From JADJWR01 sp964509545 (GTDB lineage: Bacteria; Pseudomonadota; Gammaproteobacteria; Burkholderiales; Burkholderiaceae_F), in contig CAZDXQ010000025.1 in the NCBI GenBank assembly GCA_964509545.1, positions 1-50,938 on the forward strand: 50,938 nt of DNA, given 5' to 3'. Under the pieces are notes generated by a model. It saw nothing but the letters and a program-made list of their open reading frames with translations. It searched no databases and was not told the origin of the DNA. Each line of letters opens with the position of its first letter. The first letter of the stretch is position 1. Shown piece after piece: positions 21,703 to 31,230 of this stretch. The position numbers and the translations under genes were made by a program.

Positions 21703-24099
21703 ATGGCTGCTTCTTCCCGGTCGCGCGCGCCGCGCGCCCGCAGCATCGCGTTGTCCGACGATCTCGTCGCCCGCATCGACGCCTACTGGCGGGCATCGAA
21801 CTACCTGTCGGTCGGCCAGATCTACCTGTACGACAACCCGCTGCTTCGCCAGCCGCTGGCCGCCGGGCACGTCAAGCCGCGCCTGCTCGGCCACTGGGGA
21901 ACGACGCCGGGACTGAACTTCATCTACGTGCACCTGAACAGGGTGATCAAGGCGAACGACCTGTCGATGCTCTACATCACCGGGCCGGGACACGGCGGGC
22001 CAGCGGTGGTGGCACAGACCTGGCTCGAGGGCGTCTACAGCGAGTTGTATCCCGACGTCTCGCGCGACGAGGAAGGCATGCGGCGGCTGTTCCGCCAGTT
22101 CTCGTTTCCGGGCGGCATTCCGAGCCACGCGGCGCCGGAGACGCCGGGCTCGATCCACGAGGGCGGCGAACTCGGCTACGCGCTGGCTCACGCCTACGGC
22201 GCCGTGTTCGACAACCCCGATCTCATCGCGGCCTGCGTGATCGGCGACGGCGAGGCCGAGACCGGCCCACTGGCCGCGAGCTGGCACGGCAACAAGTTCC
22301 TCAACCCGGTGCGCGACGGAGCAGTGCTGCCGATCCTGCACCTGAACGGCTACAAGATCGCCGGCCCGACCGTGCTCGCCCGCATCCCGCGCGAGGAACT
22401 GCTGCTGCTGCTGCGCGGCTACGGCCACGAGCCGATCCTCGTCGAGGGTGACGAGCCGATGTCGATGCACCGGGCGATGGCGGCGGCGCTCGACACCGCG
22501 GTGGCGCGCATCCGCACGCTCCAGGCCAAGGCAAGGCGTGACGGGTTCTCGGGCCGGCCAACGTGGCCGGCGATCGTTCTGGCCACGCCCAAGGGCTGGA
22601 CCGGTCCGCGCGAGATCGGCGGCAAACGGGTCGAAGGTTCGTTTCGCTCGCATCAGGTGCCGTTCGGCGACGTGGCCGGCCATCCCGAACGGTTGGCGTT
22701 GCTCGAAAGCTGGCTGCGCAGCTACCGGCCCGAGGAACTGTTCGACGAGCGTGGCGCGCCGCGGCCCGAACTGCTCGAACTGGCGCCGCGCGGCGAGCGC
22801 CGCATGGGGGCCAACCCGCATGCCAACGGCGGGGCGCTGCTGCGTGACCTCAGGCTGCCCGATTTCCGCCGCTACGCGCTCGCGGTCGAGCAACCTGGCG
22901 CGGTCGACGGCGAAGCCACGCGCGTGCAGGGCGAGTACATCCGCGACGTGCTGAAACTGAACGGCGAGCACGGCAACTTCCGCGTCTTCAGTCCCGACGA
23001 AACCGCATCGAACCGCTGGGGCGCGGTGTTCGAGGTGACCTCGCGCTGCTCGGTGGCCGAAATCGACGCGCACGACGAGAACGTCGCCGCCGATGGCCGC
23101 GTGATGGAGGTGCTCAGCGAGCACCTGTGCCAGGGCTGGCTCGAAGGCTACCTGCTCACCGGCCGCCACGGCTTCTTCTCCTGCTACGAGGCGTTCATCC
23201 ACATCGTCGACTCGATGTTCAACCAGCACGCCAAGTGGCTGAAGGTCACGCGCGAGATCCCGTGGCGGCGGCCGATCGCCTCGCTGAACATCCTGCTCAC
23301 CTCGCACGTCTGGCGCCAGGACCACAACGGCTTCTCGCACCAGGATCCCGGCTTCATCGACCACGTGGTCAACAAGAAGGCCGAGATCATCCGCGTCTAC
23401 CTGCCGCCGGATGCGAACACGCTGCTGTACGTCACTGAGCGGTGCCTGGCCAGCCGTAACCTGGTCAATGTCGTCGTCGCCGGCAAGCAGCCGATGCCGC
23501 AGTGGCTGTCGATGGAAGGTGCGATCAAGCATGCCTCGGCCGGCATCGGCATCTGGGAATGGGCCTCCAGCGACCATGGCGCCGAGCCCGACGTCGTGAT
23601 GGCCTGCTGCGGCGATGTGCCGACGCTGGAGACGCTGGCCGCGGTGTCGCTGCTGCGCAGCCACGCGCCGCAGGTCCGCGTGCGCGTGGTCAACGTGATC
23701 GACCTGATGAAGCTGCAGCCGCCGTCGGAGCATCCGCACGGCCTGTCGGACCGCGACTTCGACGCCCTGTTCACGCGCGACAAACCGATCGTCTTCGCCT
23801 TCCACGGCTATCCGTGGCTGATCCACCGCCTCACGTACCGGCGCACCAACCACGACAACCTGCACGTACGCGGCTACAAGGAGGAAGGCACGACGACGAC
23901 GCCTTTCGACATGTGCGTGCTCAACGACATCGACCGCTTCCACCTGGTCGAGGACGTCGTCGACCGCCTGCCGCATTTCGGCGCCGGCGCCGCGTACGTC
24001 AAGCAGGCGATGCGCGATGCGCTGACCGAGCACAGGCAGCACATCCATGCCCACGGCGAGGACCTGCCCTCGGTGCGCAACTGGCGCTGGCCCTCCTGA
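21703..24099 (+). CDS. xfp: Xylulose-5-phosphate/fructose-6-phosphate phosphoketolase
   Basis: The 798-residue, thiamine-diphosphate-dependent enzyme has the usual family length. Visible landmarks are TGPGHGGPA near residue 90, FSFPGGIPSHAAPETPGS near 135, and the cofactor motif GDGEAETGPLA near 185. It splits xylulose-5-phosphate or fructose-6-phosphate with inorganic phosphate to give acetyl-phosphate plus a shorter sugar phosphate. It follows the glucan/glucokinase block and may channel sugar phosphates to acetyl-phosphate. Neither an acetate kinase nor a phosphotransacetylase is in the window. Confidence 0.95.
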   Translation: MAASSRSRAPRARSIALSDDLVARIDAYWRASNYLSVGQIYLYDNPLLRQPLAAGHVKPRLLGHWGTTPGLNFIYVHLNRVIKANDLSMLYITGPGHGGPAVVAQTWLEGVYSELYPDVSRDEEGMRRLFRQFSFPGGIPSHAAPETPGSIHEGGELGYALAHAYGAVFDNPDLIAACVIGDGEAETGPLAASWHGNKFLNPVRDGAVLPILHLNGYKIAGPTVLARIPREELLLLLRGYGHEPILVEGDEPMSMHRAMAAALDTAVARIRTLQAKARRDGFSGRPTWPAIVLATPKGWTGPREIGGKRVEGSFRSHQVPFGDVAGHPERLALLESWLRSYRPEELFDERGAPRPELLELAPRGERRMGANPHANGGALLRDLRLPDFRRYALAVEQPGAVDGEATRVQGEYIRDVLKLNGEHGNFRVFSPDETASNRWGAVFEVTSRCSVAEIDAHDENVAADGRVMEVLSEHLCQGWLEGYLLTGRHGFFSCYEAFIHIVDSMFNQHAKWLKVTREIPWRRPIASLNILLTSHVWRQDHNGFSHQDPGFIDHVVNKKAEIIRVYLPPDANTLLYVTERCLASRNLVNVVVAGKQPMPQWLSMEGAIKHASAGIGIWEWASSDHGAEPDVVMACCGDVPTLETLAAVSLLRSHAPQVRVRVVNVIDLMKLQPPSEHPHGLSDRDFDALFTRDKPIVFAFHGYPWLIHRLTYRRTNHDNLHVRGYKEEGTTTTPFDMCVLNDIDRFHLVEDVVDRLPHFGAGAAYVKQAMRDALTEHRQHIHAHGEDLPSVRNWRWPS

Positions 24100-24189
24100 G
24101 CTGGGCTCGCTGCGGGTGCGAAGGCTGCGCCATCGTGGGCCAGACGATTCGTCTGATGCGCAAGCCCCCGCGCCCGCCGACACCGCGAT

Positions 24190-24651
24190 TCACGGCCGCG
24201 GCGGCGGCTCGTACAGTTGCTCGGGCAACCGCTCGCGCAGTTCCTTCGGCGGCAGCTTGACGAGGTTGCGGTCGAGTTCGAGCGTCACCAGTCGCCGCGT
24301 CTCCACGGTCAGCGCCTTGCGCATCAGGCCGAGGAAATCCGGCGGCGACACCAGTGCCAGCCGCTCCGTCTCGCGCTGCACCCGGGCCTTGTCCAGGCGT
24401 TTGGCGAGAAAGTTGGCGAAATCGATCGCCGCCTGCTCGCGCGGCCCCACCTCGTTTTCCATCGCATGGCGGCCATGGCCGGCGCTGTCGAAGGCGCGTC
24501 CCGGAAGATCGCTGGTCAGCGCGCGTGCGGGCATCCGCCCTTCCGGATGAACGATCGATTCGATTTCGGTCAGCGAACCCGCCGGTTCCTCGGCCCCGAA
24601 GATCCGGGCCGCACTGGAATCGGCGACGACGATCCAAATGGCTGCAGTCAT
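24190..24651 (-). CDS. Host-attachment-family (baeRF-like) protein
   Basis: The 153-residue protein starts IWIVVADSSAARIF, the signature of the bacterial host-attachment family, and continues with the family pattern: a GR-rich middle (LPGRAFDSAGHGRHAM) and an FANFLAKRLD helix. The name comes from an Agrobacterium protein; the fold is related to release-factor eRF1 domains and the biochemical role is unsettled. I used the ATG at 24651 where the family begins. It is convergent with xfp and stands alone. Confidence 0.8.
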   Translation of the reverse strand: MTAAIWIVVADSSAARIFGAEEPAGSLTEIESIVHPEGRMPARALTSDLPGRAFDSAGHGRHAMENEVGPREQAAIDFANFLAKRLDKARVQRETERLALVSPPDFLGLMRKALTVETRRLVTLELDRNLVKLPPKELRERLPEQLYEPPPRP

Positions 24652-24866
24652 CTTGCTCCCCTTGGCGCGACGGAGGCGCGACACAACCGCCGCCGACGCA
24701 GGATCAAACTAGCGCGATCCGCCGAACCGTTCGTTGCCTGCCGTCAGAGAAGGTTCCGCCGGCAGCGAAACGGCGCGAAGGTGGACTAAGGGCGCCGGCG
24801 CCGCGGCTGGGCGCGTCCACGCCGAGACTCCATGGCGGCAGGCTGCCGGCGCCGCAAGCCCGCCGT

Positions 24867-25319
24867 TCAGCGCTTCTCCTCAGCGTCGGCCGACAGGACT
24901 TCGACGGGCAGGTCGAAATGGAAGTAGATCTCGCGTCCGCCTTGCCTGCCGACCACGGTGCGCGCGTGCTTCGTTTCGCCGTTTGCCAGCGCTTCGACCC
25001 GATACCGCCCCGGCGCCAGGTCGACGAGCAGCACCGGCCCGGCCGTCTTGATGTCGAGCACGCGGCGACCTTCGGCATCGTCGATTCTGATCGGCACGTC
25101 CGACAGAAATGCGCCGCTTCCGCGCGCCGCAACCACGATGCGCAGGCTGAAGTCAGTGCGCGCGGCCTGCAGTTCGGCCCGCTCTTCCAGGCCGATGCCG
25201 CCGCTGACATAGGCGCGGCCGTCAGCGGTGACACCGCGTTCGCTGGCCAATGCAGACGCGGCGAGCCAAAGCAGCACCGCGCCCAATGCCGCGGCAATGC
25301 CTGTCGCGGAGCGTTTCAT
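24867..25319 (-). CDS. Exported small protein with carboxypeptidase-regulatory-like fold
   Basis: The 150-residue product has a signal peptide (about residues 1-26, ending ASALASERG). Its mature part, with LLVDLAPGRYRVEA and other beta-strand-rich segments, looks like a carboxypeptidase-regulatory-like (transthyretin-type) domain. It is probably periplasmic. No catalytic residues are apparent and I cannot assign a function. It is divergent from the CPA2 antiporter gene. Confidence 0.65.
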   Translation of the reverse strand: MKRSATGIAAALGAVLLWLAASALASERGVTADGRAYVSGGIGLEERAELQAARTDFSLRIVVAARGSGAFLSDVPIRIDDAEGRRVLDIKTAGPVLLVDLAPGRYRVEALANGETKHARTVVGRQGGREIYFHFDLPVEVLSADAEEKR

Positions 25320-25616
25320 CGCAGCCTCCTGCGCAACCTGGCAGCCATGTCGGCCGGGCAGCAGATGCCGCGCGGAGTTCCGACGACCGCGGCAGGCCGG
25401 GTTCGACAGTCCTGCACGCGCGCATGACAGCCTGCCCTGCGGGTTTGCGCGTAGGGTTTGGCCGAGGCCGGCGCCGAGCCGCCAGCCACTAAACTCGCAG
25501 GGGTTGGGCTGGCCGGCATTGCACGAAAGCGCGGCACCCCACACCGGCCGAATCCCCCCGGCGCTGCGCCGCAGCGGCGACAATCCCCACGAAGAACCGA
25601 ACCGGTCAGCGCCTCC
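25320..25616. other. Divergent intergenic region before the antiporter
   Basis: About 300 bases between two divergent genes. I see no coding frame with recognisable similarity, no clear hairpin and no confident promoter. It must contain the start signals for the exported protein (minus) and the antiporter (plus). Confidence 0.4.
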
Positions 25617-26825
25617 ATGGATCCGCTTCACTTCCTCCCTGCCTGGCCGCCGGCGGCAAGCCCGCTCGGCTGGGTCGCCGTGCTGCTGCTTGCCGCGATC
25701 CTTGCCGGCGAGAGCGTCCGCCGCTTCCTGCGCTCGTCGCGTGTCATCGGCTACCTGGCGGTCGGCGCGTTGCTCGGCCCCGCCGTCGGCGGCGTGATCG
25801 ACAGCGGCACCGTCGGGCAGTTGCGCATCTTCGTCGACATCGCTATCGGAATGCTGCTCTTCGAACTTGGGCAGCGTGTTGATCTGGGCTGGCTGAAGCG
25901 CAATCCGTCGCTGCTGGCCGCAAGTCTGCTCGAGGCGGCGCTGACCTTCATGCTGGTGTATCTGGTCATGCATTTCTTCGGCCTGCGGCCGGTCACCGCC
26001 GCCGCTGCGGCGCTGCTGGCCGTGGCCACCTCGCCGGCGGTGGTGATGACGGTGGTCAAGGACCTGCGCGCCCAGGGCCAGGTCACCGAGCGCGTGATGC
26101 TGTTCACCGCGCTGAATACCACCTACGCTGTGGTCGGCCTGGCGCTGATCGTCGGCGTGCTCAACTACGAAACCGCCCTGCCCCTGATCACCCGGATCCT
26201 GCATCCGCTGTACCTCGTTATCGGCTCGCTGCTGCTCGCCGCCGTGCTGGCCATGGTGATGCTGAGCCTGCTGCGGCTGTTTGGCCGGCGGCCGGCGTTC
26301 CAGTTCTCGACGACGGTGGCGCTGGTGCTGCTGACCGTGGCAGCGGCAACAATGCTCAGGCTTTCGGTGCCGCTGGCGCTGCTGCTGCTCGGCGTGATCG
26401 GCCGCCTGATCGACCGCGAGCGCCACTTCGTGTCGCTGAAGTTCGGCGAAACGGCGATGCTGTTCATCGTGCTGCTGTTCGCGCTGGCCGGCGCCAGTCT
26501 CGAGTTCGGCGGCTGGGCCGCGGCCTGGCCGCTGGCGCTGGCCTTCATCGGCGCGCGGCTGCTCGGCAAGACGGTGCCGATCCTGGTGCTGTCGAATGCC
26601 AGCAGCCTGGCGCTGCACAAGTCGGCTTTGGTCAGCCTCGGCCTGCTTCCGATGTCCGGCCTGGCGCTGCTGATGCTTCATGAACTGCTGCGCCATTCGC
26701 CGCAGCTGGCCGCCGAGGTCGGCGCGCCAATGTTCCTGGCGATCACGATCCTTTCGTTCGCCGGTCCGCCGGCGCTGGACTTTGCGCTGCGCCGCGCCGG
26801 CGAGGCCGGCGAGGAGGCAAGATGA
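25617..26825 (+). CDS. CPA2-family cation/proton antiporter (KefB-like, membrane domain only)
   Basis: The 402-residue protein has about 12 transmembrane segments with CPA2 features: SRVIGYLAVGALLGP near residue 42, DIAIGMLLFELGQRVD near 77, and a conserved transport region ATSPAVVMTVV near 140. The C-terminal nucleotide-binding RCK domain of KefB/KefC is absent. It would exchange K+ or Na+ for protons across the inner membrane. It stands 70 bp before a glutamate-cysteine-ligase-like gene in the same direction, which is suggestive given that Kef transporters are gated by glutathione derivatives. Confidence 0.85.
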   Translation: MDPLHFLPAWPPAASPLGWVAVLLLAAILAGESVRRFLRSSRVIGYLAVGALLGPAVGGVIDSGTVGQLRIFVDIAIGMLLFELGQRVDLGWLKRNPSLLAASLLEAALTFMLVYLVMHFFGLRPVTAAAAALLAVATSPAVVMTVVKDLRAQGQVTERVMLFTALNTTYAVVGLALIVGVLNYETALPLITRILHPLYLVIGSLLLAAVLAMVMLSLLRLFGRRPAFQFSTTVALVLLTVAAATMLRLSVPLALLLLGVIGRLIDRERHFVSLKFGETAMLFIVLLFALAGASLEFGGWAAAWPLALAFIGARLLGKTVPILVLSNASSLALHKSALVSLGLLPMSGLALLMLHELLRHSPQLAAEVGAPMFLAITILSFAGPPALDFALRRAGEAGEEAR

Positions 26826-26895
26826 GCTTCGCCCGGCCGCTGCGAAGCCACCGACTCGGCCCTGGGGAGGCAGCCCGTGCACAAAAGGGGGCAAC

Positions 26896-28047
26896 ATGAG
26901 CGCAGTGCAGGCGCAGGCCGAAGCCGCCATCGACATGACCTTCGGCGCATCGAAGGCGCTGACGATGGGCATTGAACTGGAACTGCAGATCCTGAACCGG
27001 CGCGACTGCGACCTGACGCACGGCGCCGGCGACCTGATCCGCCTGCTCGAGCGCAGCGGTCATCCGGGCGACATCAAGCCCGAGATCACCGAGAGCATGA
27101 TCGAGATCAGTACCGGCATCCACGAGCGCTACGACACGGCGCTGGCCGAGCTGCGCGCGATCCGCGACGTGCTGCTGGCCGGCGCCAAGAAGCTGAACCT
27201 GCTGGTGGCCGGCGGCGGCGCGCATCCGTTCATGCGCTGGAACGAGCGGCAGATTTTCGACAAGCCGCGCTTCCGGCAGATCAGCGCGCTGTACGGCTAC
27301 CTCGCCAAGCAGTTCACCATCTTCGGCCAGCACGTGCACATCGGCTGCCCCGACGGCGACACCGCGATGTACCTGACGCACGCGATGAGCCGCTACATCC
27401 CGCACTTCATCGCGCTGGCCGCCTCGTCGCCCTACCACCAGGGCACCGATACCGCCTTCGACTCCTCGCGTCTGAACTCGGTCTATGCGTTCCCGCTGTC
27501 CGGCCGGGCGCCGGTGCTCGAGCGCTGGGACGCCTTCGTCGCCTACTTCGACAAGATGCGCGCGGCCCGGGTGGTCGAGAGCATGAAGGATTTCTACTGG
27601 GACATCCGGCCGAAACCGGAGTACGGCACGATCGAGGTGCGCGTGTTCGACACGCCGCTGACGGTGGACAAGGCCGCGGCGCTGGCCGCCTACGTGCAGG
27701 CGCTGGCCCGCTACCTGCTGATCGAGCGGCCCGTGGCCGTCCAGGAGGACATGTACCTCGCCTACACCTACAACCGCTTCCAGGCGTGCCGCTTCGGACT
27801 CGAGGGACTGATGATCGACCCGCTGTCGCACGAGCACCGGCCGATCCACGAGGACATCGTCGCCACAGTCGAGCGGCTGGCCATGCACGCCGACGAACTC
27901 GAATCGACGGCGGCGCTGCGGCTGATCGCCGGCTGGGCGAGCAGTCGCGCCAACGACGCGGCCTGGATGCGAGAGCACTTCCGGCGCAGCGATTCGCTCG
28001 CCGATCTGATGTGGCAGACGAGCCAGCTGTGGGGCGGGACGCCGTAG
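26896..28047 (+). CDS. ybdK: GCS2-family carboxylate-amine ligase (YbdK-like)
   Basis: The 383-residue protein belongs to glutamate-cysteine ligase family 2: MGIELELQILN near residue 23, PEITESMIEISTG near 56, and FGQHVHIGCPDGD near 139. YbdK enzymes have weak glutamate-cysteine ligase activity and their physiological substrates are uncertain. The ATG at 26896 has AAGGGGG five bases upstream. The next gene, a class I glutamine-amidotransferase-like hydrolase, begins inside or just after its 3' end. A matched make-and-cleave pair for a gamma-glutamyl compound is a reasonable guess. Confidence 0.85.
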   Translation: MSAVQAQAEAAIDMTFGASKALTMGIELELQILNRRDCDLTHGAGDLIRLLERSGHPGDIKPEITESMIEISTGIHERYDTALAELRAIRDVLLAGAKKLNLLVAGGGAHPFMRWNERQIFDKPRFRQISALYGYLAKQFTIFGQHVHIGCPDGDTAMYLTHAMSRYIPHFIALAASSPYHQGTDTAFDSSRLNSVYAFPLSGRAPVLERWDAFVAYFDKMRAARVVESMKDFYWDIRPKPEYGTIEVRVFDTPLTVDKAAALAAYVQALARYLLIERPVAVQEDMYLAYTYNRFQACRFGLEGLMIDPLSHEHRPIHEDIVATVERLAMHADELESTAALRLIAGWASSRANDAAWMREHFRRSDSLADLMWQTSQLWGGTP

Positions 28048-28988
28048 ACGCAACGCCGGGTGCGCCGGAATCCCCGCCGCGGGTGCCGCCGCGCCCGCCG
28101 ACGGTCACGCTGACCGCCGTGGCCGCCGGCGCGCCGCCGCCGCCGGCAGCCGCAAAACCGGCCGGCCCGCCGCTGAGAATCGGCGTCTCGGCCCGGATCC
28201 TGCACCCGGAAGGTGCGCAATCTCTCGGCTTCCGCGGCAAGACGCTGCAATACCTGGAGGCGTCGGTGGCGCACTGGATCATGGCCCACGGCGCGCTGGT
28301 GTTCATGGTGCCGACGATCGCTTCGGGCTCGGCGGTGCAGCGCGCGGCGGTGTCGATCCGCGACTACGTCGAGGCGCTCGACGGGCTGGTGCTGCAGGGC
28401 GGCGCCGACGTCAGCCCGGCCACCTATGGCGAGCAGGCGCGCGACCCGGCGTGGAGCGGCGATCGGGTGCGCGACATGTACGAGATCGAACTGCTCTGGG
28501 CCTTTGTCTTTCAGCAGAAACCGGTGCTCGGCATCTGTCGCGGCATGCAGCTGGTGAACGTCGCCTTCAACGGCACGCTGTACCAGGACATTCCGACCGA
28601 CCTGCCGCAGGCGATCGCGCACGTCGACCTGACGCAGTACGACCAGCTGCACCATGAGCTGGCCTTCGAGCCCGGCAGCACGCTGGCGCAGCTCTACGGC
28701 GAAGGCGCGCAGCTTGCCGTCAACAGCATCCACCACCAGTGCATCAATCGGCTCGGCAACGGCCTGGCGATCGAGGCGCGCTCGCCGGCCGACGGCGTGA
28801 TCGAGTCGGTGCGCTGGACCGGCTCCAGCTTCGTGATGGGCGTGCAGTGGCATCCGGAATTCCACGCCCAGGCCGGCGCCCGCCTGCTCGACAGCGGGCC
28901 GATCATCGGCGAGTTCCTCGAGCACTGCCGGCGGCGCAAGCGCGATGCCATGGCGGCGCGCCCGGCGACGCTGCGCGCCGCGGGATGA
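28029..28988 (+). CDS. Class I glutamine-amidotransferase-like gamma-glutamyl hydrolase (PuuD-like)
   Basis: The product (about 320 residues) has a Pro/Ala-rich leader of about 50 residues and then a class I GATase fold: LQGGADVSP, the nucleophile elbow GICRGMQL (Cys near 170) and the catalytic His-Glu in GVQWHPEFHA (near 275). PuuD-type enzymes hydrolyse gamma-glutamyl amides. The start is uncertain: GTG at 28029 overlaps ybdK by 19 bases, and GTG at 28083 would remove much of the leader. Close linkage to the ligase gene suggests a shared substrate. Confidence 0.8.
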   Translation: MGRDAVDATPGAPESPPRVPPRPPTVTLTAVAAGAPPPPAAAKPAGPPLRIGVSARILHPEGAQSLGFRGKTLQYLEASVAHWIMAHGALVFMVPTIASGSAVQRAAVSIRDYVEALDGLVLQGGADVSPATYGEQARDPAWSGDRVRDMYEIELLWAFVFQQKPVLGICRGMQLVNVAFNGTLYQDIPTDLPQAIAHVDLTQYDQLHHELAFEPGSTLAQLYGEGAQLAVNSIHHQCINRLGNGLAIEARSPADGVIESVRWTGSSFVMGVQWHPEFHAQAGARLLDSGPIIGEFLEHCRRRKRDAMAARPATLRAAG

Positions 28989-29106
28989 CGCTGGCGCGTA
29001 CGGATCGACGCGTACGCGGGCGGCCTTATTCACTGATCCGCGACGCCGGCTAGCATCGACGCATCCGTAACCGCGCGGCCGCGCCTCGTCGGTCGCAAGA
29101 CAGACA

Positions 29107-31230
29107 ATGAGCAAACTGATTAATGCCGTCTGGCCCGGCCGCCCCTATCCGCGCGGCGCGCACTGGGACGGCGAGGGCGTCAACTTCGCGCTGTTTTCCG
29201 AACATGCCGAACGGGTCGAACTGTGCCTGTTCGACGAATCCGGCGAAAACGAGGTACAGCGCGTCGAACTGCCCGAATACACCGACCATGTCTGGCACGG
29301 CTACCTGCCCGAGGCGCGGCCGGGGCAGCTCTATGGCTATCGCGTCCACGGGCCGTACAAGCCCGAGGAGGGCCACCGGTTGAACCCGAACAAGCTGCTG
29401 CTCGATCCGTACGCCCGCATCATCGCCGGCGAACTGCGCTGGGACGATGCGCTGTTCGGTTACACGATCGGCCATGCCGATGCCGACCTGTCGTTCGACA
29501 GCCGCGACAGCGCGCCGTTCATGCCCCGCTGCAAGGTGATCGACATCGCCTTCACCTGGGGCGACGACTGCGCGCCGGACATCGCCCGGAACGAGACGGT
29601 CATCTACGAACTGCACGTGCGCGGTTTCACCATCCGCCATCCCGAGGTGCCCGAGGCACTGCGTGGCACCTATACCGGGCTGGCGTCGACGCCCGCGATC
29701 GACCTGGCGCGCGCCGATCGGCGCACGCGCGATTTCACCTTGAACTCGCTGCGCCAGGCGCTGGCCGAGGTGGTGGCCTGTTTCCCCGTCTATCGCACCT
29801 ATGTGACCGATAAGACGAGCGGCCAGGACCGGCGCTTCATCGACTGGGCGATCGGCCGCGCGCACCGCCGCGGCCGCGCCGCCGATGCCACCGTTTTCGA
29901 GTTCGTCCGCAGCGTGCTGCTCGGCAAGCCGCCGCCGGGCGCGGACCCTGAACTGCGCGCCGGCTATCTTGCCTTCACGCAGCGGCTGCAGCAGTACACG
30001 GCGCCGGTGACTGCCAAGGGCGTCGAGGACACCGCCTTTTATCGCCACCACCGCCTGGTGGCGCTGAACGAGGTCGGCGGCGATCCCGACGTCCTCAGCT
30101 TCACCGTCAGCGCTTTCCATGGCACCAGCCGGGATCGGGCGCTGCGCTGGCCGCACACGATGCTGGCCAGCTCCACGCATGACACCAAGCGCTCGGAGGA
30201 CGTGCGCCTTCGCCTGGACGTGCTGTCGGAACTGCCGGCAATGTGGCGGCTGGCGGTGCGCCGCTGGAGCCGCATCAACCGCAGCAAGCGGCGCACCTTC
30301 GACGGCCATCCGGCCCCTTCACGTAACGACGAGTACCTGCTCTACCAGACCCTCGTCGGCACGTTCCCGGCGGGCAAACCCGACGAAACGCAACTCGCCG
30401 CCTACCGCAGCCGCATCGCCGAATACATGCTGAAGGCGGCGCGCGAGGCCAAGCGGCACACGAGCTGGATCAATCCCGATCCGGCCTACGAGGAGGCGCT
30501 CACCGACTTCGTCGAGGCGCTGCTGGGGCGCTGCGAGGGCAACCTGTTCCTCGACGACCTGCGCGCGGCGCTGCCGCCGTTCGTGCACTGGGGCGCGTAC
30601 AACGCGCTGTCGATGACGCTGCTGAAGTTCGCTTCGCCGGGTGTGCCCGACATCGACCAGGGCGAGGAGTTGATCGAGCTGGCGCTGGTCGATCCCGACA
30701 ACCGGCGGCCGGTCGACTTCGAAGCGCGCCGCCTGCTCGACGAATTTGCCGCCGGCGGCCACAGTGCGGCAGCACTGCAGACGCTGCTGGCTTCACCGCA
30801 GGACGGCCGCGCCAAGTTGTGGGTCATTAACCGGCTGCTGAGGTTGCGCCGCGAGCGGCCGGAACTGTTTGCCCACGGCGACTACCTGCCGCTCGCCGTC
30901 GAGGGCGCGCGCGCCCGTCACATCGTCGCCTTCGCCCGCCGCCACCGCGGCGCGGTGCTGGTGGCGGTGGCGGCGCGGCTTTACGCCTCGCTCGGGCTGC
31001 AGCCTGGCGCCGCAGCCGCCGGAGAACTGTGGCGCGACACCGGCGTCGATCTTGCCGCCACCGGTGCGCCCAGCCCGTGGCGCGACGTGTTGACCGGCGC
31101 GGTGCTGAAGTCCGCGGCGGGCTCGGTGTCGCTGGCCGTCGTCTTCGCCGTCGCACCGATCACATTGCTCGTATTCGAAGGCTCGGCCGACGCCGGCCCG
31201 CAAGACGCAAAGGAGAACAACCGTGACTGA
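29107..31230 (+). CDS. Chimeric GlgX (N-terminal) / TreY (C-terminal) protein lacking both catalytic cores
   Basis: The 707-residue open frame changes identity at about residue 198 (near position 29701). Residues 1-198 match the N-terminus of glycogen debranching enzyme GlgX: a CBM48 region with WPGRPYPRGAHWDGEG, then NETVIYELHVRGFTIRHPEV just before the GH13 barrel should begin. From residue 199 the sequence is the C-terminal part of maltooligosyltrehalose synthase TreY (ARADRRTRDFT, FPVYRTYV, AKGVEDTAFYRHHRLVALNE, ASSTHDTKRSED). The GlgX barrel and the TreY half carrying the nucleophile and acid/base are missing; only TreY's third carboxylate (STHD) remains. An in-frame deletion across a glgX-...-treY block is the simplest origin. 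Its stop overlaps mscS. Enzyme activity is doubtful. Confidence 0.85.
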   Translation: MSKLINAVWPGRPYPRGAHWDGEGVNFALFSEHAERVELCLFDESGENEVQRVELPEYTDHVWHGYLPEARPGQLYGYRVHGPYKPEEGHRLNPNKLLLDPYARIIAGELRWDDALFGYTIGHADADLSFDSRDSAPFMPRCKVIDIAFTWGDDCAPDIARNETVIYELHVRGFTIRHPEVPEALRGTYTGLASTPAIDLARADRRTRDFTLNSLRQALAEVVACFPVYRTYVTDKTSGQDRRFIDWAIGRAHRRGRAADATVFEFVRSVLLGKPPPGADPELRAGYLAFTQRLQQYTAPVTAKGVEDTAFYRHHRLVALNEVGGDPDVLSFTVSAFHGTSRDRALRWPHTMLASSTHDTKRSEDVRLRLDVLSELPAMWRLAVRRWSRINRSKRRTFDGHPAPSRNDEYLLYQTLVGTFPAGKPDETQLAAYRSRIAEYMLKAAREAKRHTSWINPDPAYEEALTDFVEALLGRCEGNLFLDDLRAALPPFVHWGAYNALSMTLLKFASPGVPDIDQGEELIELALVDPDNRRPVDFEARRLLDEFAAGGHSAAALQTLLASPQDGRAKLWVINRLLRLRRERPELFAHGDYLPLAVEGARARHIVAFARRHRGAVLVAVAARLYASLGLQPGAAAAGELWRDTGVDLAATGAPSPWRDVLTGAVLKSAAGSVSLAVVFAVAPITLLVFEGSADAGPQDAKENNRD

